From NCBI RefSeq assembly GCF_013387475.1, contig NZ_VWNB01000007.1, forward strand, positions 103,689 to 167,688: a DNA stretch of 64,000 nt. Direction: 5' to 3'. The stretch is from Mariprofundus sp. KV. Lineage in GTDB: Bacteria; Pseudomonadota; Zetaproteobacteria; Mariprofundales; Mariprofundaceae. This document shows, piece by piece, positions 8,782 through 17,822 of the stretch (positions are counted from its first letter, which is position 1; each line of letters begins with the position of its first letter). The translations under genes and the position numbers were made by a program. The notes beneath the pieces were generated by a model. The model saw only the letters and a list, made by a program, of their open reading frames with translations. It had not been told where the DNA came from and did no database searches.

Positions 8782-10431
8782 TTGCCGGAACGGATATCTT
8801 CTTTGAACGCCCCTACCGACGCAACGGCGGTTCTGCTTACTGACAGCAACTCCCGGATCACCCGTATCAATCCTGCATTTACTGCATTAACCGGATATGC
8901 GGCTGAAGATGTAATCGGGCAGCGTTCAGCAACAGTCTACCTTCCTGCAGAGAACGAACCTGCCCATAGCTGCGTGGAACTTGAGACACTTAAGGAAAAA
9001 GGCATATGGAGTGGCAACATCACCCTGAAACATGCCAGTGGCAAGATCATCAACGGGCTGCAGACCACCGTCTCCATCGACAATGAGGCCGGAGAGATCT
9101 CCCACTTTATCCATATCATTCAACCCCCGGAGTCTATGCCAGGGGAGCATCATCAAAAGAGCCAGCTGCCCAATCGTCAGCTGTTTAAAGAGGTGTTATC
9201 ACAGGAGCTGAAAAACGCCCGCCGTAAACAGACCCAGCTTGGCGTGCTGTTGATAGATGTCGATCACTTTAAGGTAATCAATAATTTCCTCGGCTTTGAA
9301 AAAGGTGATGAACTGCTGCAGATGATTTCCGAGCGCCTGAATAAGCAGCTGCGCGGCAATGATCTGCTGGCCAGCCTTGGCAGCAACCAGTTTGCCGTGC
9401 TGCTGCCCGAGCTCGCCCACCCTGAAGATGCAAGCATCGTTACCCGCAAGCTGATGAAAACACTCGAACGTGCATTTCAGATTGGCGGACAGGATGTTGT
9501 AGTCACCTTAAGTACCGGTATCGTCATCTTCCCCGGTGACGGCGACAATAGCGAATCACTTCTGCAACACGCCGAGAAATCGATGTACGACGTTAAAGCC
9601 GCAGGCCGTAACGGCTATCAATTCTTCGAAGCATCCATTCATAACTCTGCACTCAATCGTCTGAGCATGGAAAGTGAGATGCGCAAGGCGATCGAACGCG
9701 AAGAGTTTGTGCTCTTTTACCAGCCACAGATCGATATTGAGAGTGGTTTGGTTGTCGGCATGGAGTCACTGATCCGCTGGATACATCCTGAAAAAGGCAT
9801 GGTTCCCCCCTTCCACTTTATCCCGATTGCCGAAGAGACCGGCCTGATCGGCCCGATTGGTGAGTGGGTTATTTATGAGGCGTGCCGCCAGACCAAAGCC
9901 TGGCAGGAGGCCGGTGTGGGTGGCCTGAAAGTCGCCGTCAATCTCTCAGGTCGCCAGTTCACCGACAAACAGCTGCTTGAGAAGATCGCCACAACGCTTA
10001 AACAGACCGGACTGGCGCCGGATTACCTTGAGCTGGAGATCACCGAAAGCACCATCATGAATGATATCGAGAGCACCATTAAGGTGCTGGAGGAACTCTC
10101 AGAGATGGGCATGGCACTGGCCATTGATGACTTCGGTACCGGTTACTCCTCACTGAGTTATCTCAAACGCTTCCCCATCAATAAACTGAAGATCGATAAA
10201 TCGTTTATCGATGATGTGATCACCAGTGATGACGATGCCACCATTGTTGCGGCCATTATCGGCCTCTCACACAACCTCAAACTCAATGTCATCTGCGAAG
10301 GCGTTGAAGACATTGATCAGCTTCACTGGCTGAAAGAGAACAAGTGTAATGAGATCCAGGGATACTTCTTCAGTAAGCCGCTTCCAGCCGATGAGTTCGA
10401 AGCCTTCGTCCGCGAAAGAAACGGCCTCTAA
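8782..10431 (+). CDS. PAS-GGDEF-EAL protein; likely c-di-GMP phosphodiesterase
   Basis: The 549-residue product has a PAS domain (about 15-115), a GGDEF domain (about 130-290) and an EAL domain (about 300-545). The diguanylate cyclase site is degenerate: GGDEF is replaced by GSNQF, so synthesis is unlikely. The EAL site is largely kept (ESL for EAL, then ITES, IDDFGTGYSSL, EGVED), so c-di-GMP hydrolysis is expected, perhaps modulated by GTP at the dead domain. The start is uncertain: TTG at 8782 has little ribosome-site support and TTG at 8803 is an alternative. Confidence 0.88.
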   Translation: MPERISSLNAPTDATAVLLTDSNSRITRINPAFTALTGYAAEDVIGQRSATVYLPAENEPAHSCVELETLKEKGIWSGNITLKHASGKIINGLQTTVSIDNEAGEISHFIHIIQPPESMPGEHHQKSQLPNRQLFKEVLSQELKNARRKQTQLGVLLIDVDHFKVINNFLGFEKGDELLQMISERLNKQLRGNDLLASLGSNQFAVLLPELAHPEDASIVTRKLMKTLERAFQIGGQDVVVTLSTGIVIFPGDGDNSESLLQHAEKSMYDVKAAGRNGYQFFEASIHNSALNRLSMESEMRKAIEREEFVLFYQPQIDIESGLVVGMESLIRWIHPEKGMVPPFHFIPIAEETGLIGPIGEWVIYEACRQTKAWQEAGVGGLKVAVNLSGRQFTDKQLLEKIATTLKQTGLAPDYLELEITESTIMNDIESTIKVLEELSEMGMALAIDDFGTGYSSLSYLKRFPINKLKIDKSFIDDVITSDDDATIVAAIIGLSHNLKLNVICEGVEDIDQLHWLKENKCNEIQGYFFSKPLPADEFEAFVRERNGL

Positions 10432-10576
10432 ACCCCAGCGCCTTTAACATCTGCTTCCGTTTACTCACGGCTGAGGGAAATAAACAGCTCCTCCAGGCAT
10501 CTTGCCGGAAACACCTTTGATTAATATTTGATTCTTATTTTGTTTAAAGTCAAATAACAAAAGGTCGCGTTGAGCC

Positions 10577-10592
10577 TCCCCCGAATGGGGGA
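10577..10592. repeat. Inverted repeat after the GGDEF-EAL gene
   Basis: TCCCCC-GAAT-GGGGGA is a perfect six-base-pair hairpin with a four-base loop. It has no following T run, so it is not a typical intrinsic terminator. It sits between the c-di-GMP gene and the flgF promoter region. Confidence 0.5.
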
Positions 10593-10623
10593 CAATTCAG
10601 CACTAATCAACATCCCACAAACA

Positions 10624-10685
10624 GGAAAAATTGTTCCATTCAAAGCGGAAAAAAGTTCCCCTTTGCACATATGGAATGTTTTTCC
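10624..10685. promoter_or_regulatory. Three GGAA-N5/6-TTCC dyads, candidate enhancer sites for flgF
   Basis: Three inverted repeats share the form GGAA-spacer-TTCC: 10624-10637 (spacer six), 10647-10659 (spacer five) and 10673-10685 (spacer five). They repeat every 23-26 bases. They lie about 75-137 bases upstream of the predicted start site of the sigma-54-like promoter at 10735. That is where activators of sigma-54 polymerase usually bind. The likely protein is a FleQ/FlrC-type activator, but its gene is not in the window. Confidence 0.55.
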
Positions 10686-10734
10686 ATGCTATATAAACCA
10701 TTGATATATATTAACTTTTTAAGAACTACACGAG

Positions 10735-10750
10735 TGGCAAGCTTTATGCA
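10735..10750 (+). promoter_or_regulatory. Sigma-54-type promoter of the flgF operon
   Basis: TGGCAAGCTTTATGCA matches the -24/-12 consensus (TGGCACG, four bases, TTGCA) with two mismatches. It has exactly ten bases between the invariant GG (10736-10737) and GC (10748-10749). The predicted start near 10761 gives a leader of about 32 bases containing AGGAG before flgF. Sigma-54 control of hook-basal-body genes is known in Pseudomonas and Vibrio. Confidence 0.65.
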
Positions 10751-10792
10751 ATAGATAGGCAGGTAATAAAGGTAAAGGCAGGAGACATTATA

Positions 10793-11536
10793 ATGAATGT
10801 AGGTTTTTTCATCTCAGGCATTGCCGGGCAGATGCAGCAGAACAAGCTCGATGGCTTGAGTCATAACCTGGCCAATGTGAATACAGTTGGATACCGCGAA
10901 GACAGAACATCGTTCTCTTCCCAGTTCTCCAGCAAGATCGGCCGCGAAGGTCAGCCGGATAAAACTTCGGCCTCATCACTCTCACTGAACAAACAGTACA
11001 TCAGCACGCAGGCCGGCACGATTCACCAGACCGGCAACGAGTCCGATTTCGCTATTCAGGGCAACGGCTACTTCCGTGTGCAGATGCAGGATGGCAGCGA
11101 GGCACTGACCCGGGCAGGCAACTTCAAACTCAGCTCAGAAGGCGGTCTGGTAACCCAGAACGACCTGCCGGTGCTGGATAACGGTGGTAGCCCTATCACT
11201 CTGCCGGTCGGCTCCATCAGCGCCACCAAAGACGGAACCATCTATGTCGATGGTCAGGCGGCCTCACAATTCGGTATCGCTTCGATCATTGATGAGCGTC
11301 AAATCCAGAAGTTCGAAGGCGTTCTGATCAAGACGGCCAAGGCCAACATCGGCGAGACAGATGCCAATGTATCGATCCACAACGGTGCAGTTGAAGGCTC
11401 AAACGTCAACTCCATTCTGGCTATGGCTGAACTGGTCGAGACCATGCGTGGATACGAATCAATGATGAAAGTAGTAGAACAATATAATCAACAGGCCGGA
11501 CTGCTTAGCGACAGAGTCGGCGTAGTACAGGGTTAA
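10793..11536 (+). CDS. flgF: Flagellar basal-body rod protein FlgF
   Basis: FlgF forms part of the proximal rod. The 247-residue product begins with the rod/hook N-terminal signature (SGIAGQMQQNKLDGLSHNLA and NVNTVGY, about 8-36). It ends with the family C-terminal helix containing ELVETMRGYESMMK. AGGAG precedes the ATG. It is the first gene after the regulatory gap, with flgG 12 bases downstream. flgB-E are not in this window, so the hook-basal-body genes are split. Confidence 0.93.
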   Translation: MNVGFFISGIAGQMQQNKLDGLSHNLANVNTVGYREDRTSFSSQFSSKIGREGQPDKTSASSLSLNKQYISTQAGTIHQTGNESDFAIQGNGYFRVQMQDGSEALTRAGNFKLSSEGGLVTQNDLPVLDNGGSPITLPVGSISATKDGTIYVDGQAASQFGIASIIDERQIQKFEGVLIKTAKANIGETDANVSIHNGAVEGSNVNSILAMAELVETMRGYESMMKVVEQYNQQAGLLSDRVGVVQG

Positions 11537-11548
11537 GGGAGTTTAGTT

Positions 11549-12337
11549 ATGATGCGAGCACTTTGGACAGCCTCAACAGGTATGGCAGCACAGAGCCTGA
11601 ACGTGGATGTCATATCCAATAATATTGCCAACGTAAACACCAACGGCTTTAAACGCGGCCGTGCAGCCTTTCAGGATCTGATGTATCAACAGGTCAAGGC
11701 GCCCGGCTCAGAAGCCAGTTCAGCAGGTACTCAGCTACCTACCGGTATTCAGGTGGGTCTGGGTGTACGCACTGCAGGTGTAGCCAGCATCTTCTCCGAA
11801 GGCAGCTTCCAGCAGACCGATAATCCGCTCGATCTGACCATTCAGGGGCGAGGCTTCTTCCAGATTCAGACACCGAACGGTGATACCGCCTATACCCGTG
11901 CAGGATCATTCAGTATTGATGCACAGGGCCAGCTGGTTACCCACAATGGTGATCTGGTTCAGCCCGGTATCACTGTGCCATCGGATGCACAGACCATTCA
12001 GGTCTCTGCCGATGGTACCGTCTCTGCCGTGCAGCCCGGTGGCATTCAGACTGTCCTCGGCCAGATTCAGATTGCAGATTTTATCAATCCGTCAGGCCTT
12101 ACCCACCTGGGCTCCAACCTCTTCCAGGTAAGCAATGCATCAGGTGAACCCACCATCGGCAACCCCAATGAAAACGGTCTTGGCTCTATCGGCCAGGGCA
12201 TGCTGGAGATGTCTAACGTCAGCATGGTTGAAGAGATGGTCAATCTGATTGCCGGTCAACGGGCTTACGAAATGAACTCCAAAGCGATCCAGGCTGCTGA
12301 TGAGATGCTGCAGACTGCGAATAACGTGAGGAGGTAA
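11549..12337 (+). CDS. flgG: Flagellar distal rod protein FlgG
   Basis: FlgG makes the distal rod that crosses the periplasm. The 262-residue product has the canonical start [20 protein letters not shown], followed by [17 protein letters not shown]. It has the C-terminal signature [20 protein letters not shown]. Length equals that of most FlgG proteins. A short gap to flgF and six bases to flgA indicate one operon. Confidence 0.97.
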   Translation: MMRALWTASTGMAAQSLNVDVISNNIANVNTNGFKRGRAAFQDLMYQQVKAPGSEASSAGTQLPTGIQVGLGVRTAGVASIFSEGSFQQTDNPLDLTIQGRGFFQIQTPNGDTAYTRAGSFSIDAQGQLVTHNGDLVQPGITVPSDAQTIQVSADGTVSAVQPGGIQTVLGQIQIADFINPSGLTHLGSNLFQVSNASGEPTIGNPNENGLGSIGQGMLEMSNVSMVEEMVNLIAGQRAYEMNSKAIQAADEMLQTANNVRR

Positions 12338-12342
12338 TTACC

Positions 12343-13065
12343 ATGCTTCGCCACCCATTGTCTGAAAAATCCTCCAACTTGTTGCCTGCGCTGTTTCTGG
12401 CTCTGCTGCTTCCTGCCTTTACCTTACCTACCTACACATGGGCAGCTACCGATTCAGCCATGCAGCAATCTCTGGAGAAATTTTTCAACAATGGAGTGGC
12501 GCTGCGTGGTGCAACTGCTGAACTGATCCGCGTAGAGAGCTGGCCAAACAGTGCCGGTGCAATGCGCTGGTCACTGCCAAACATCAAACGAGGACACCCA
12601 CAGCGCTTCTCTTTGATTGCCGAGCAGGGCAACAAAAAGTGGTATGTCCCTGTACGGGTACACTGGTGGGCCAAGGCCATAGTCATGAAAAAGAGTGTTC
12701 CGGCACGGAGCTTGCTCTCACAGGATATGATGAAACTAACTCGTGCCGATATCGCAGGCCATAATGGTTACTGGTGGGACAATAGTCGCGACCTGACAGG
12801 CATGCGCCTGACTCGCCCACTGGCTAAAGGCGATGTGATCTTCCGCAGCCACATCAAACAGCCACCCATGATCAAACGCGGTGATATCGTACAGATCATT
12901 CTTGATACCGGACGCATCAGTATCCGCTCCGAAGGCAAAGCGATGCGCAATGCCAGCCGGGGTGATCGCATTCTGGTAAAAAACATGCGCAGCAACGAAG
13001 TGATCCAGGCCGTTGCCGAAGATACAGGTGTTGTGCGCATCTCATTACGGGGGAATAACGGATGA
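12343..13065 (+). CDS. flgA: P-ring assembly chaperone FlgA
   Basis: FlgA is a periplasmic chaperone for P-ring (FlgI) polymerisation. The 240-residue product has a Sec signal peptide (about 1-34, ending YTWA) and a C-terminal SAF-type domain. Recognisable stretches include VPARSLLSQDMM, GMRLTRPLAKGDVI and RGDIVQIIL. It overlaps flgH by four bases. Placement directly between flgG and flgH is common where flgA is not divergent from flgB. Confidence 0.9.
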   Translation: MLRHPLSEKSSNLLPALFLALLLPAFTLPTYTWAATDSAMQQSLEKFFNNGVALRGATAELIRVESWPNSAGAMRWSLPNIKRGHPQRFSLIAEQGNKKWYVPVRVHWWAKAIVMKKSVPARSLLSQDMMKLTRADIAGHNGYWWDNSRDLTGMRLTRPLAKGDVIFRSHIKQPPMIKRGDIVQIILDTGRISIRSEGKAMRNASRGDRILVKNMRSNEVIQAVAEDTGVVRISLRGNNG

Positions 13066-13757
13066 AATCCTCGATCTTAATCACGCTGCTGGCGCTCTCC
13101 TCTTTTACCTTCACCGGCTGCATGCCACACACAACCGGCGACCTGGATAATGAAGAGAAAGCCTCGCTGGAACATGCCCTGAACGCACAGCAGGCAGACA
13201 CCTCCAACTCCGGCTCACTCTGGGCCAATGGCGGCGCAGGCCTGCTCTCTGATCCCAAAGCAGCTCGCCTTGGCGATCTTGTCACCGTGCTGGTACAGGA
13301 GACAGCCAAAGCAACCCGCTCACTGGGCTCCAACCAGAGTAAAAGCTCATCCCGCGATGCCGGCCTCACTGGCAACCTCAGCTTCTCGGGTAATCAGCGC
13401 ACTTCAGGCGTTACCAGCTCCGGCAATGTCGGCATGACCAACTCAAAATCCTTTAATGGCAGTGGCTCCACCAACAACTCGGATACCCTGACTGCCAGCG
13501 TCACCTCAGTGGTCACCAAGGTCTACCCCAATGGTAACCTCTATATCGTGGGTAAGCGCAAGCTCACCATCAACCATGAACCGCAGGAAATTACATTTTC
13601 GGGCATCATCCGTCCGATTGATATCTTACCTGATAACTCCATCTCTTCAGCCAAGGTAGCCCAGGCTCGTATCAGCTACGGTGGTGCAGGTGCACTGGCA
13701 ACAGTGGCCCATGAAGGGTGGTTCTCTCAGACACTGGATCAGATATGGCCATTCTAA
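13062..13757 (+). CDS. flgH: Flagellar L-ring lipoprotein FlgH
   Basis: FlgH forms the outer-membrane L ring. The 231-residue product is a lipoprotein: a short signal peptide ends in the lipobox FTGC, with Cys at about residue 20. Family stretches include SLWANGGAGLLSDPKAARLGD, LVTVLVQETAKA, NGNLYIVGKRKL and the C-terminal GWFSQTLDQIWPF. It overlaps flgA by four bases at its start and flgI by 13 at its end. Confidence 0.96.
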   Translation: MKSSILITLLALSSFTFTGCMPHTTGDLDNEEKASLEHALNAQQADTSNSGSLWANGGAGLLSDPKAARLGDLVTVLVQETAKATRSLGSNQSKSSSRDAGLTGNLSFSGNQRTSGVTSSGNVGMTNSKSFNGSGSTNNSDTLTASVTSVVTKVYPNGNLYIVGKRKLTINHEPQEITFSGIIRPIDILPDNSISSAKVAQARISYGGAGALATVAHEGWFSQTLDQIWPF

Positions 13758-14863
13758 ATTCAACCCGACTCCCTATTCTCCTCACCATGCTGGCAGCCAT
13801 GCTTCTGGCATCAACCCAGGTCAACGCGCAACGGGTTAAGGATATTGCCGACATTGAAGGTGTGCGTGGCAATGCCCTGATCGGTTACGGCCTCGTTGTC
13901 GGCCTCAATGGCACCGGCGACTCCGGCACCTCATCACCATTCACCATCAACAGCATCACCGCACTGCTTGAACGTCTGGGTGTAAATGTCAGGGCCGACA
14001 TCAGCAAGATGAAACCAAAAAACATCGCCGCTGTGATGGTCACCTCCGAACTGCCTGCTTTCTCCCGTCCGGGTCAGCAGCTGGATGTCACCGTATCAAG
14101 TATCGGTGATGCAAAAAGCCTGCGTGGCGGCACACTGCTGGTTACCCCGCTGCTTGGTGGTGATGGCAACCCCTATGCTGTTGCTCAGGGCGGTCTCTCT
14201 GTCGGCGGTTTCTCCGCTGAGGGCAAGGGTGGCGGTCAAACCAAAAATCATCCTACTGCAGGTACCATTCCCAATGGCGCACGTGTTGAAAAAGCTGCCC
14301 CTTATGGTCTCTCTCCCGATCAGGATCGCATTACTCTGAGTCTGCGTCGTCCCGACTTCACTACCGCCAAGAGCCTGCAGGATGCGATTAACCGTCAACT
14401 TGGCGAAGGTATGGCGCGTGCCATCAACCCCTCCACCGTGCAGGTATGGAATCCCAACAGCAATACCGTCGAGCTGATCGCCTCACTGGAGCAGATCGAT
14501 GTCTCTATCGATCATGCTGCTGTAGTCATTGTTGATGAGCGTACCGGCACCATTGTCATGGGCCAGGATGTGCGCATCGACACTGTTGCAGTAGCTCATG
14601 GTAATATCACCGTCAGTGTGGCTGAAAATCCTGAGGCTTCACAGCCCCACGCCTTTGGTGCAGGCCAGACTCAGGTGCTTGATCGCACCCAGGTCAATGT
14701 TGATGAAGAGCAGGCACGGCTTGTTGTTCTGCCTAAACAGGTTTCACTTTCCGAACTGGTTGGCGCACTTAATGCAGTCGGTGCCACACCGAGTGATCTG
14801 ATGGCTGTACTGCAGGCGATCAAGGCAGCAGGTGCTCTGCATGCCGAACTGAGGACCATGTAA
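13745..14863 (+). CDS. flgI: Flagellar P-ring protein FlgI
   Basis: FlgI forms the periplasmic P ring around the rod. I place the start at ATG 13745 (MAILNSTRLPILL), giving 372 residues with a clean signal peptide ending VNAQ. A GTG at 13718 would add nine residues in front and has its purine stretch too close. Mature protein motifs include RVKDIADIEGVRGN, GYGLVVGLNGTGDSG and DRTQVNVDEEQARLVVLP. The start lies inside the end of flgH, so the two are likely coupled. Confidence 0.95.
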   Translation: MAILNSTRLPILLTMLAAMLLASTQVNAQRVKDIADIEGVRGNALIGYGLVVGLNGTGDSGTSSPFTINSITALLERLGVNVRADISKMKPKNIAAVMVTSELPAFSRPGQQLDVTVSSIGDAKSLRGGTLLVTPLLGGDGNPYAVAQGGLSVGGFSAEGKGGGQTKNHPTAGTIPNGARVEKAAPYGLSPDQDRITLSLRRPDFTTAKSLQDAINRQLGEGMARAINPSTVQVWNPNSNTVELIASLEQIDVSIDHAAVVIVDERTGTIVMGQDVRIDTVAVAHGNITVSVAENPEASQPHAFGAGQTQVLDRTQVNVDEEQARLVVLPKQVSLSELVGALNAVGATPSDLMAVLQAIKAAGALHAELRTM

Positions 14864-15366
14864 TGAGAGACCTCGTCGAATTCGTTATCGACGGCATCAT
14901 GCAGCATGAACGCATGCAGGAGCAGTCGCAGCGTCAGCAGGCCCATGCTTCTCGCATGAAGCAGCGCCAGCCGCTGGCTGATCAGCCAGTCCGGGTAGAT
15001 GGCGTCGGCCACCAGGTTGAGGCCTCATCAAAGGATAAAAATCAGGCGCTCTGGAAAGCCAGCCTGCAGTTTGAAGCCATCTTTGTGCAGCAGATGATGA
15101 CAAGCATGCGTAAAACCGTGCACAAGTCCGATTTTATGCCCAGTGGCTTTGCTGAGGATATGCACGCCTCGATGATGGATGAAGCGATCGCCCAGGCCAG
15201 TACCAAGCACAGTAATTTCGGCCTTGCCAAATCTATCTACAGACAGCTTGAAGCTGCCGAGAGCACCCGGACTCAACCCATTTCTGCTCAAGAAATTTCC
15301 AGGGTTGCCGATAAGTTGAAGATGACTGATGAGTTGACTATGGAGGCGACCAGAAATGCGCATTGA
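14863..15366 (+). CDS. flgJ: Rod-binding protein FlgJ, without muramidase domain
   Basis: The 167-residue product contains the rod-binding half of FlgJ: ALWKASLQFEAIFVQQMMTS (about 61-80), SDFMPSGFAEDMHASMMDE, and SNFGLAKSIYRQLE. It stops before any glucosaminidase domain, which in enterobacterial FlgJ follows at about residue 150. Another enzyme must open the peptidoglycan for the rod. The start shares one base with the flgI stop. A sigma-28-like promoter for flgM sits in its last 80 bases. Confidence 0.88.
   Translation: MRDLVEFVIDGIMQHERMQEQSQRQQAHASRMKQRQPLADQPVRVDGVGHQVEASSKDKNQALWKASLQFEAIFVQQMMTSMRKTVHKSDFMPSGFAEDMHASMMDEAIAQASTKHSNFGLAKSIYRQLEAAESTRTQPISAQEISRVADKLKMTDELTMEATRNAH
15288..15314 (+). 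promoter_or_regulatory. Sigma-28 (FliA) type promoter for flgM
   Basis: TCAAGAAA, eleven bases, then GCCGATAA. The -10 element matches the FliA consensus at all eight positions and the spacing is the canonical eleven; the -35 element matches four of eight (consensus TAAAGTTT). It lies inside the 3' end of flgJ, with flgM beginning about 35 bases after the expected start site. A late-class flgM promoter is known in Salmonella. Confidence 0.6.
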
Positions 15367-15643
15367 ACGTACAGGTGGCCCAGCTGAAATTCACAAGACC
15401 AAAACAGCGGGCAAAGCCAAAGGAAAACATACCTCTTCCAGCAGCTCAGGCGACTCTGTACAGGTCACCGACTCCGCATCACTGCGTGAGAAGGCACTGA
15501 CCATGCTGGCAGATATGGATGCTGTGCGAATGGATCGGATTGAAGAGATCCGGGATGCCCTTGAGAGCGGCACCTACAAATCGGACAGTAAAAAAATTGC
15601 CGCGCAGATTGTCAGTAACGCGCTGGCGGAGCACCCATGGTAG
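15356..15643 (+). CDS. flgM: Anti-sigma-28 factor FlgM
   Basis: FlgM binds FliA until the hook is complete and is then exported. The 95-residue product has a disordered basic/Ser-rich N-terminal half and the C-terminal FliA-binding helices (REKALTMLADMDAVRMDRIE, then ALESGTYKSDSKKIAAQIV). Family length is normal. It overlaps flgJ by 11 bases and flgN by seven. Its own sigma-28-like promoter lies within flgJ. Confidence 0.9.
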   Translation: MRIERTGGPAEIHKTKTAGKAKGKHTSSSSSGDSVQVTDSASLREKALTMLADMDAVRMDRIEEIRDALESGTYKSDSKKIAAQIVSNALAEHPW

Positions 15644-16095
15644 TCAATCAACTCTCCTCCTCTGTGATGCAGGAGCTTCGCATCCTGCTGGAACATATGA
15701 ACGTCTGTGCACTTGCCCTTGAAGAGATCAGCAAGCAGGAGCAGAAGGCGATCCACATTCTCGATTCCGACCGCATTATGCTGCTGGCAGACAGGCGGGT
15801 AGATGCCCACCAGAAGCTGGGGCAGCTGGAAGCGGAGTGTCACGCCCTGCTGAAACAGCAGAACATTCCATCGGATATGACACTGGAGATGGTGATCGAT
15901 ATGTATGGTGGTGCCGAAGCACGTGATCTGCAGGCGATTCGCCGCAAACTCTACAACCGCGTTCTCAGTGTAGATAAAGGCACTCAGGAAACCCGTCTGC
16001 GTCTGCTGGCAGCTTACAGTGTGACCTCTACAATCCTGCAGTCACTCGGGCTCACCCAGAGCAACAACACCTATAACAGAAGTGGTGCAAAATGA
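15637..16095 (+). CDS. flgN: Flagellar export chaperone FlgN
   Basis: FlgN is the cytoplasmic chaperone that delivers the hook-filament junction proteins FlgK and FlgL to the export gate. The 152-residue, mostly helical, Leu/Glu/Gln-rich protein resembles the family only loosely (QEQKAIHILDSDRIMLLADR, then QKLGQLEAEC). Its place between flgM and flgK is the usual one and is the main support. It overlaps both neighbours by a few bases. Confidence 0.85.
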   Translation: MVVNQLSSSVMQELRILLEHMNVCALALEEISKQEQKAIHILDSDRIMLLADRRVDAHQKLGQLEAECHALLKQQNIPSDMTLEMVIDMYGGAEARDLQAIRRKLYNRVLSVDKGTQETRLRLLAAYSVTSTILQSLGLTQSNNTYNRSGAK

Positions 16096-17822
16096 TTTTC
16101 CCCAGCCTTACGATCGCATCCAGCGCCCTGCAGGCACAACAGTCGGCTATTGATGTTGTTGCGCATAACATTGCCAATGCCAACACTCCCGGTTATTCGC
16201 GTCAGACTGCGGGACTAGCCACCCTTTCACCTGAAAAAATCCAGAACCTGACATTCGGCCGTGGCGTTGAGCTGCAGAGCGTGCAGCGCGTTGTTGACCC
16301 GATCATCAACGATGCGATGGTCGTCAACAGCTCGCAAACCGCCTACTGGAGCTCTCTCAATGATGGTCTCAATGCTGTGGAAAATGTCTTTGGCAGCCTC
16401 TCCAGTACAGGTCTTGCCTCTGCACTGGACGAGTTTTTCCTCTCATGGCAGCAGATGAGTAACAATCCGCAGGACAGCGGCCAGAAGTTCAATGTGCAGG
16501 CCAAAACTACAACCGTGATCAATAATATTGTCACCATGAGCAGTCAGCTCTCCAATGCTCAGGCCAGTGCCGATACCAAAATCAATGACAGCATCGCCCA
16601 GGCCAACCTGCTGATGACCAAGATCGCCTCACTCAATGGCCAGATCACCCGTCAGGAGAATGTGGCTCAGGGTGGTACAGCTTCAGCCAATGACCTTCGC
16701 GATCAGCGTGACACCGCCATCCGGGACCTCAGTAAGATCATCCCGCTGCAGGTCGTTAACAGCAATGAAAATGGTGTTCTGATACAATCAGCCAATGGTG
16801 ACCTGCTGGTGCAGGATAATGTTGCCCGTCAATTCGGGCGCGGCCCTGTTGGTGCCAATGGTTTCGGCTCTATTATCATTGCTGATACAGGTGCCACGAT
16901 CAGTGGTACACTGGCAGGCGGTGCCATCGGTGGTCTGCTTGAACTCAGAGACACAAAACTTAATAACTATCTGACACAGATCGACAGTATCGCTGCCAAC
17001 ATGATCTTTGCGGTCAATCAGGCCCATGCCAACGGCAATCCCGGAACCGGACTGACCTCTATCACCTCGCAAGAGACAGGCAATGCAACCATTCCACTGA
17101 ATGATCCACTGCAGGTTGCTCCGTTTGCGGCGCTGGTTCAGAACGGCAGCTTTAAGGTACACACCTATGATGCTGCAGGTGTAGCGACACCTCCTGGTGG
17201 CACTACCATCAACATCACTGCAGCCACATCAACGATGACAACATTGGCAGCCGATATTTCTGCCGTTGCTGGTGTCACAGCAACGATCGGAGGCAATGGT
17301 CAGCTAACCATTACAGCTGATGCAGGAACCACCTTTGCCCTCTCTGATGATACCAGCAACGTACTGGCAGCCTATGAGATCAACAACTTCTTCCACGGCT
17401 CCAATGCGGGAACCATCGCCCTCTCAGCCAATGTTCAGGCCAGTGCAACCAACATCAATACAGGCAGAGCTGTCTCTGCTACATCTGAGATTCAGATTGG
17501 CGACAGCAACACAGCCATCGCCATTCTTGCCTTGCAGAATCAGTCCATCACCTATGATGGTACCACCTCGGCCAGTCTGCATGATCGCACCACCCTGATC
17601 TCATCCACCTACGGAACAGACGTCACGATCTCAACGCAGCAGCTACAGTATCGCACTGCTGAAGCCGACTCCCTGAGCTCACAGCGAGAGGCGATTTCAG
17701 GCGTGAATATTGATGATGAACTGGTGACCATGATCAAATTCCAGCGAGCCTATGAGGCCTCGGCCAAGGTTATTAGCACCTCGAATACAATGCTTGACTC
17801 GCTGCTGGGGCTGATACGATGA
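16092..17822 (+). CDS. flgK: Hook-filament junction protein FlgK (HAP1)
   Basis: FlgK is the first junction protein between hook and filament. The 576-residue product has the N-terminal signature SSALQAQQSAIDVVAHNIAN followed by ANTPGYSRQ. A long, Thr/Ala/Gly-rich central region (about 330-480) probably faces the outside. The C-terminal helix contains DDELVTMIKFQRAYEASAKV. It overlaps flgN and flgL by four bases each. Confidence 0.95.
   Translation: MIFPSLTIASSALQAQQSAIDVVAHNIANANTPGYSRQTAGLATLSPEKIQNLTFGRGVELQSVQRVVDPIINDAMVVNSSQTAYWSSLNDGLNAVENVFGSLSSTGLASALDEFFLSWQQMSNNPQDSGQKFNVQAKTTTVINNIVTMSSQLSNAQASADTKINDSIAQANLLMTKIASLNGQITRQENVAQGGTASANDLRDQRDTAIRDLSKIIPLQVVNSNENGVLIQSANGDLLVQDNVARQFGRGPVGANGFGSIIIADTGATISGTLAGGAIGGLLELRDTKLNNYLTQIDSIAANMIFAVNQAHANGNPGTGLTSITSQETGNATIPLNDPLQVAPFAALVQNGSFKVHTYDAAGVATPPGGTTINITAATSTMTTLAADISAVAGVTATIGGNGQLTITADAGTTFALSDDTSNVLAAYEINNFFHGSNAGTIALSANVQASATNINTGRAVSATSEIQIGDSNTAIAILALQNQSITYDGTTSASLHDRTTLISSTYGTDVTISTQQLQYRTAEADSLSSQREAISGVNIDDELVTMIKFQRAYEASAKVISTSNTMLDSLLGLIR

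Noticed and set aside
13718..13744. Upstream GTG start for flgI
   Set aside because: The ribosome-site spacing is too short, and the ATG at 13745 gives a proper signal peptide.
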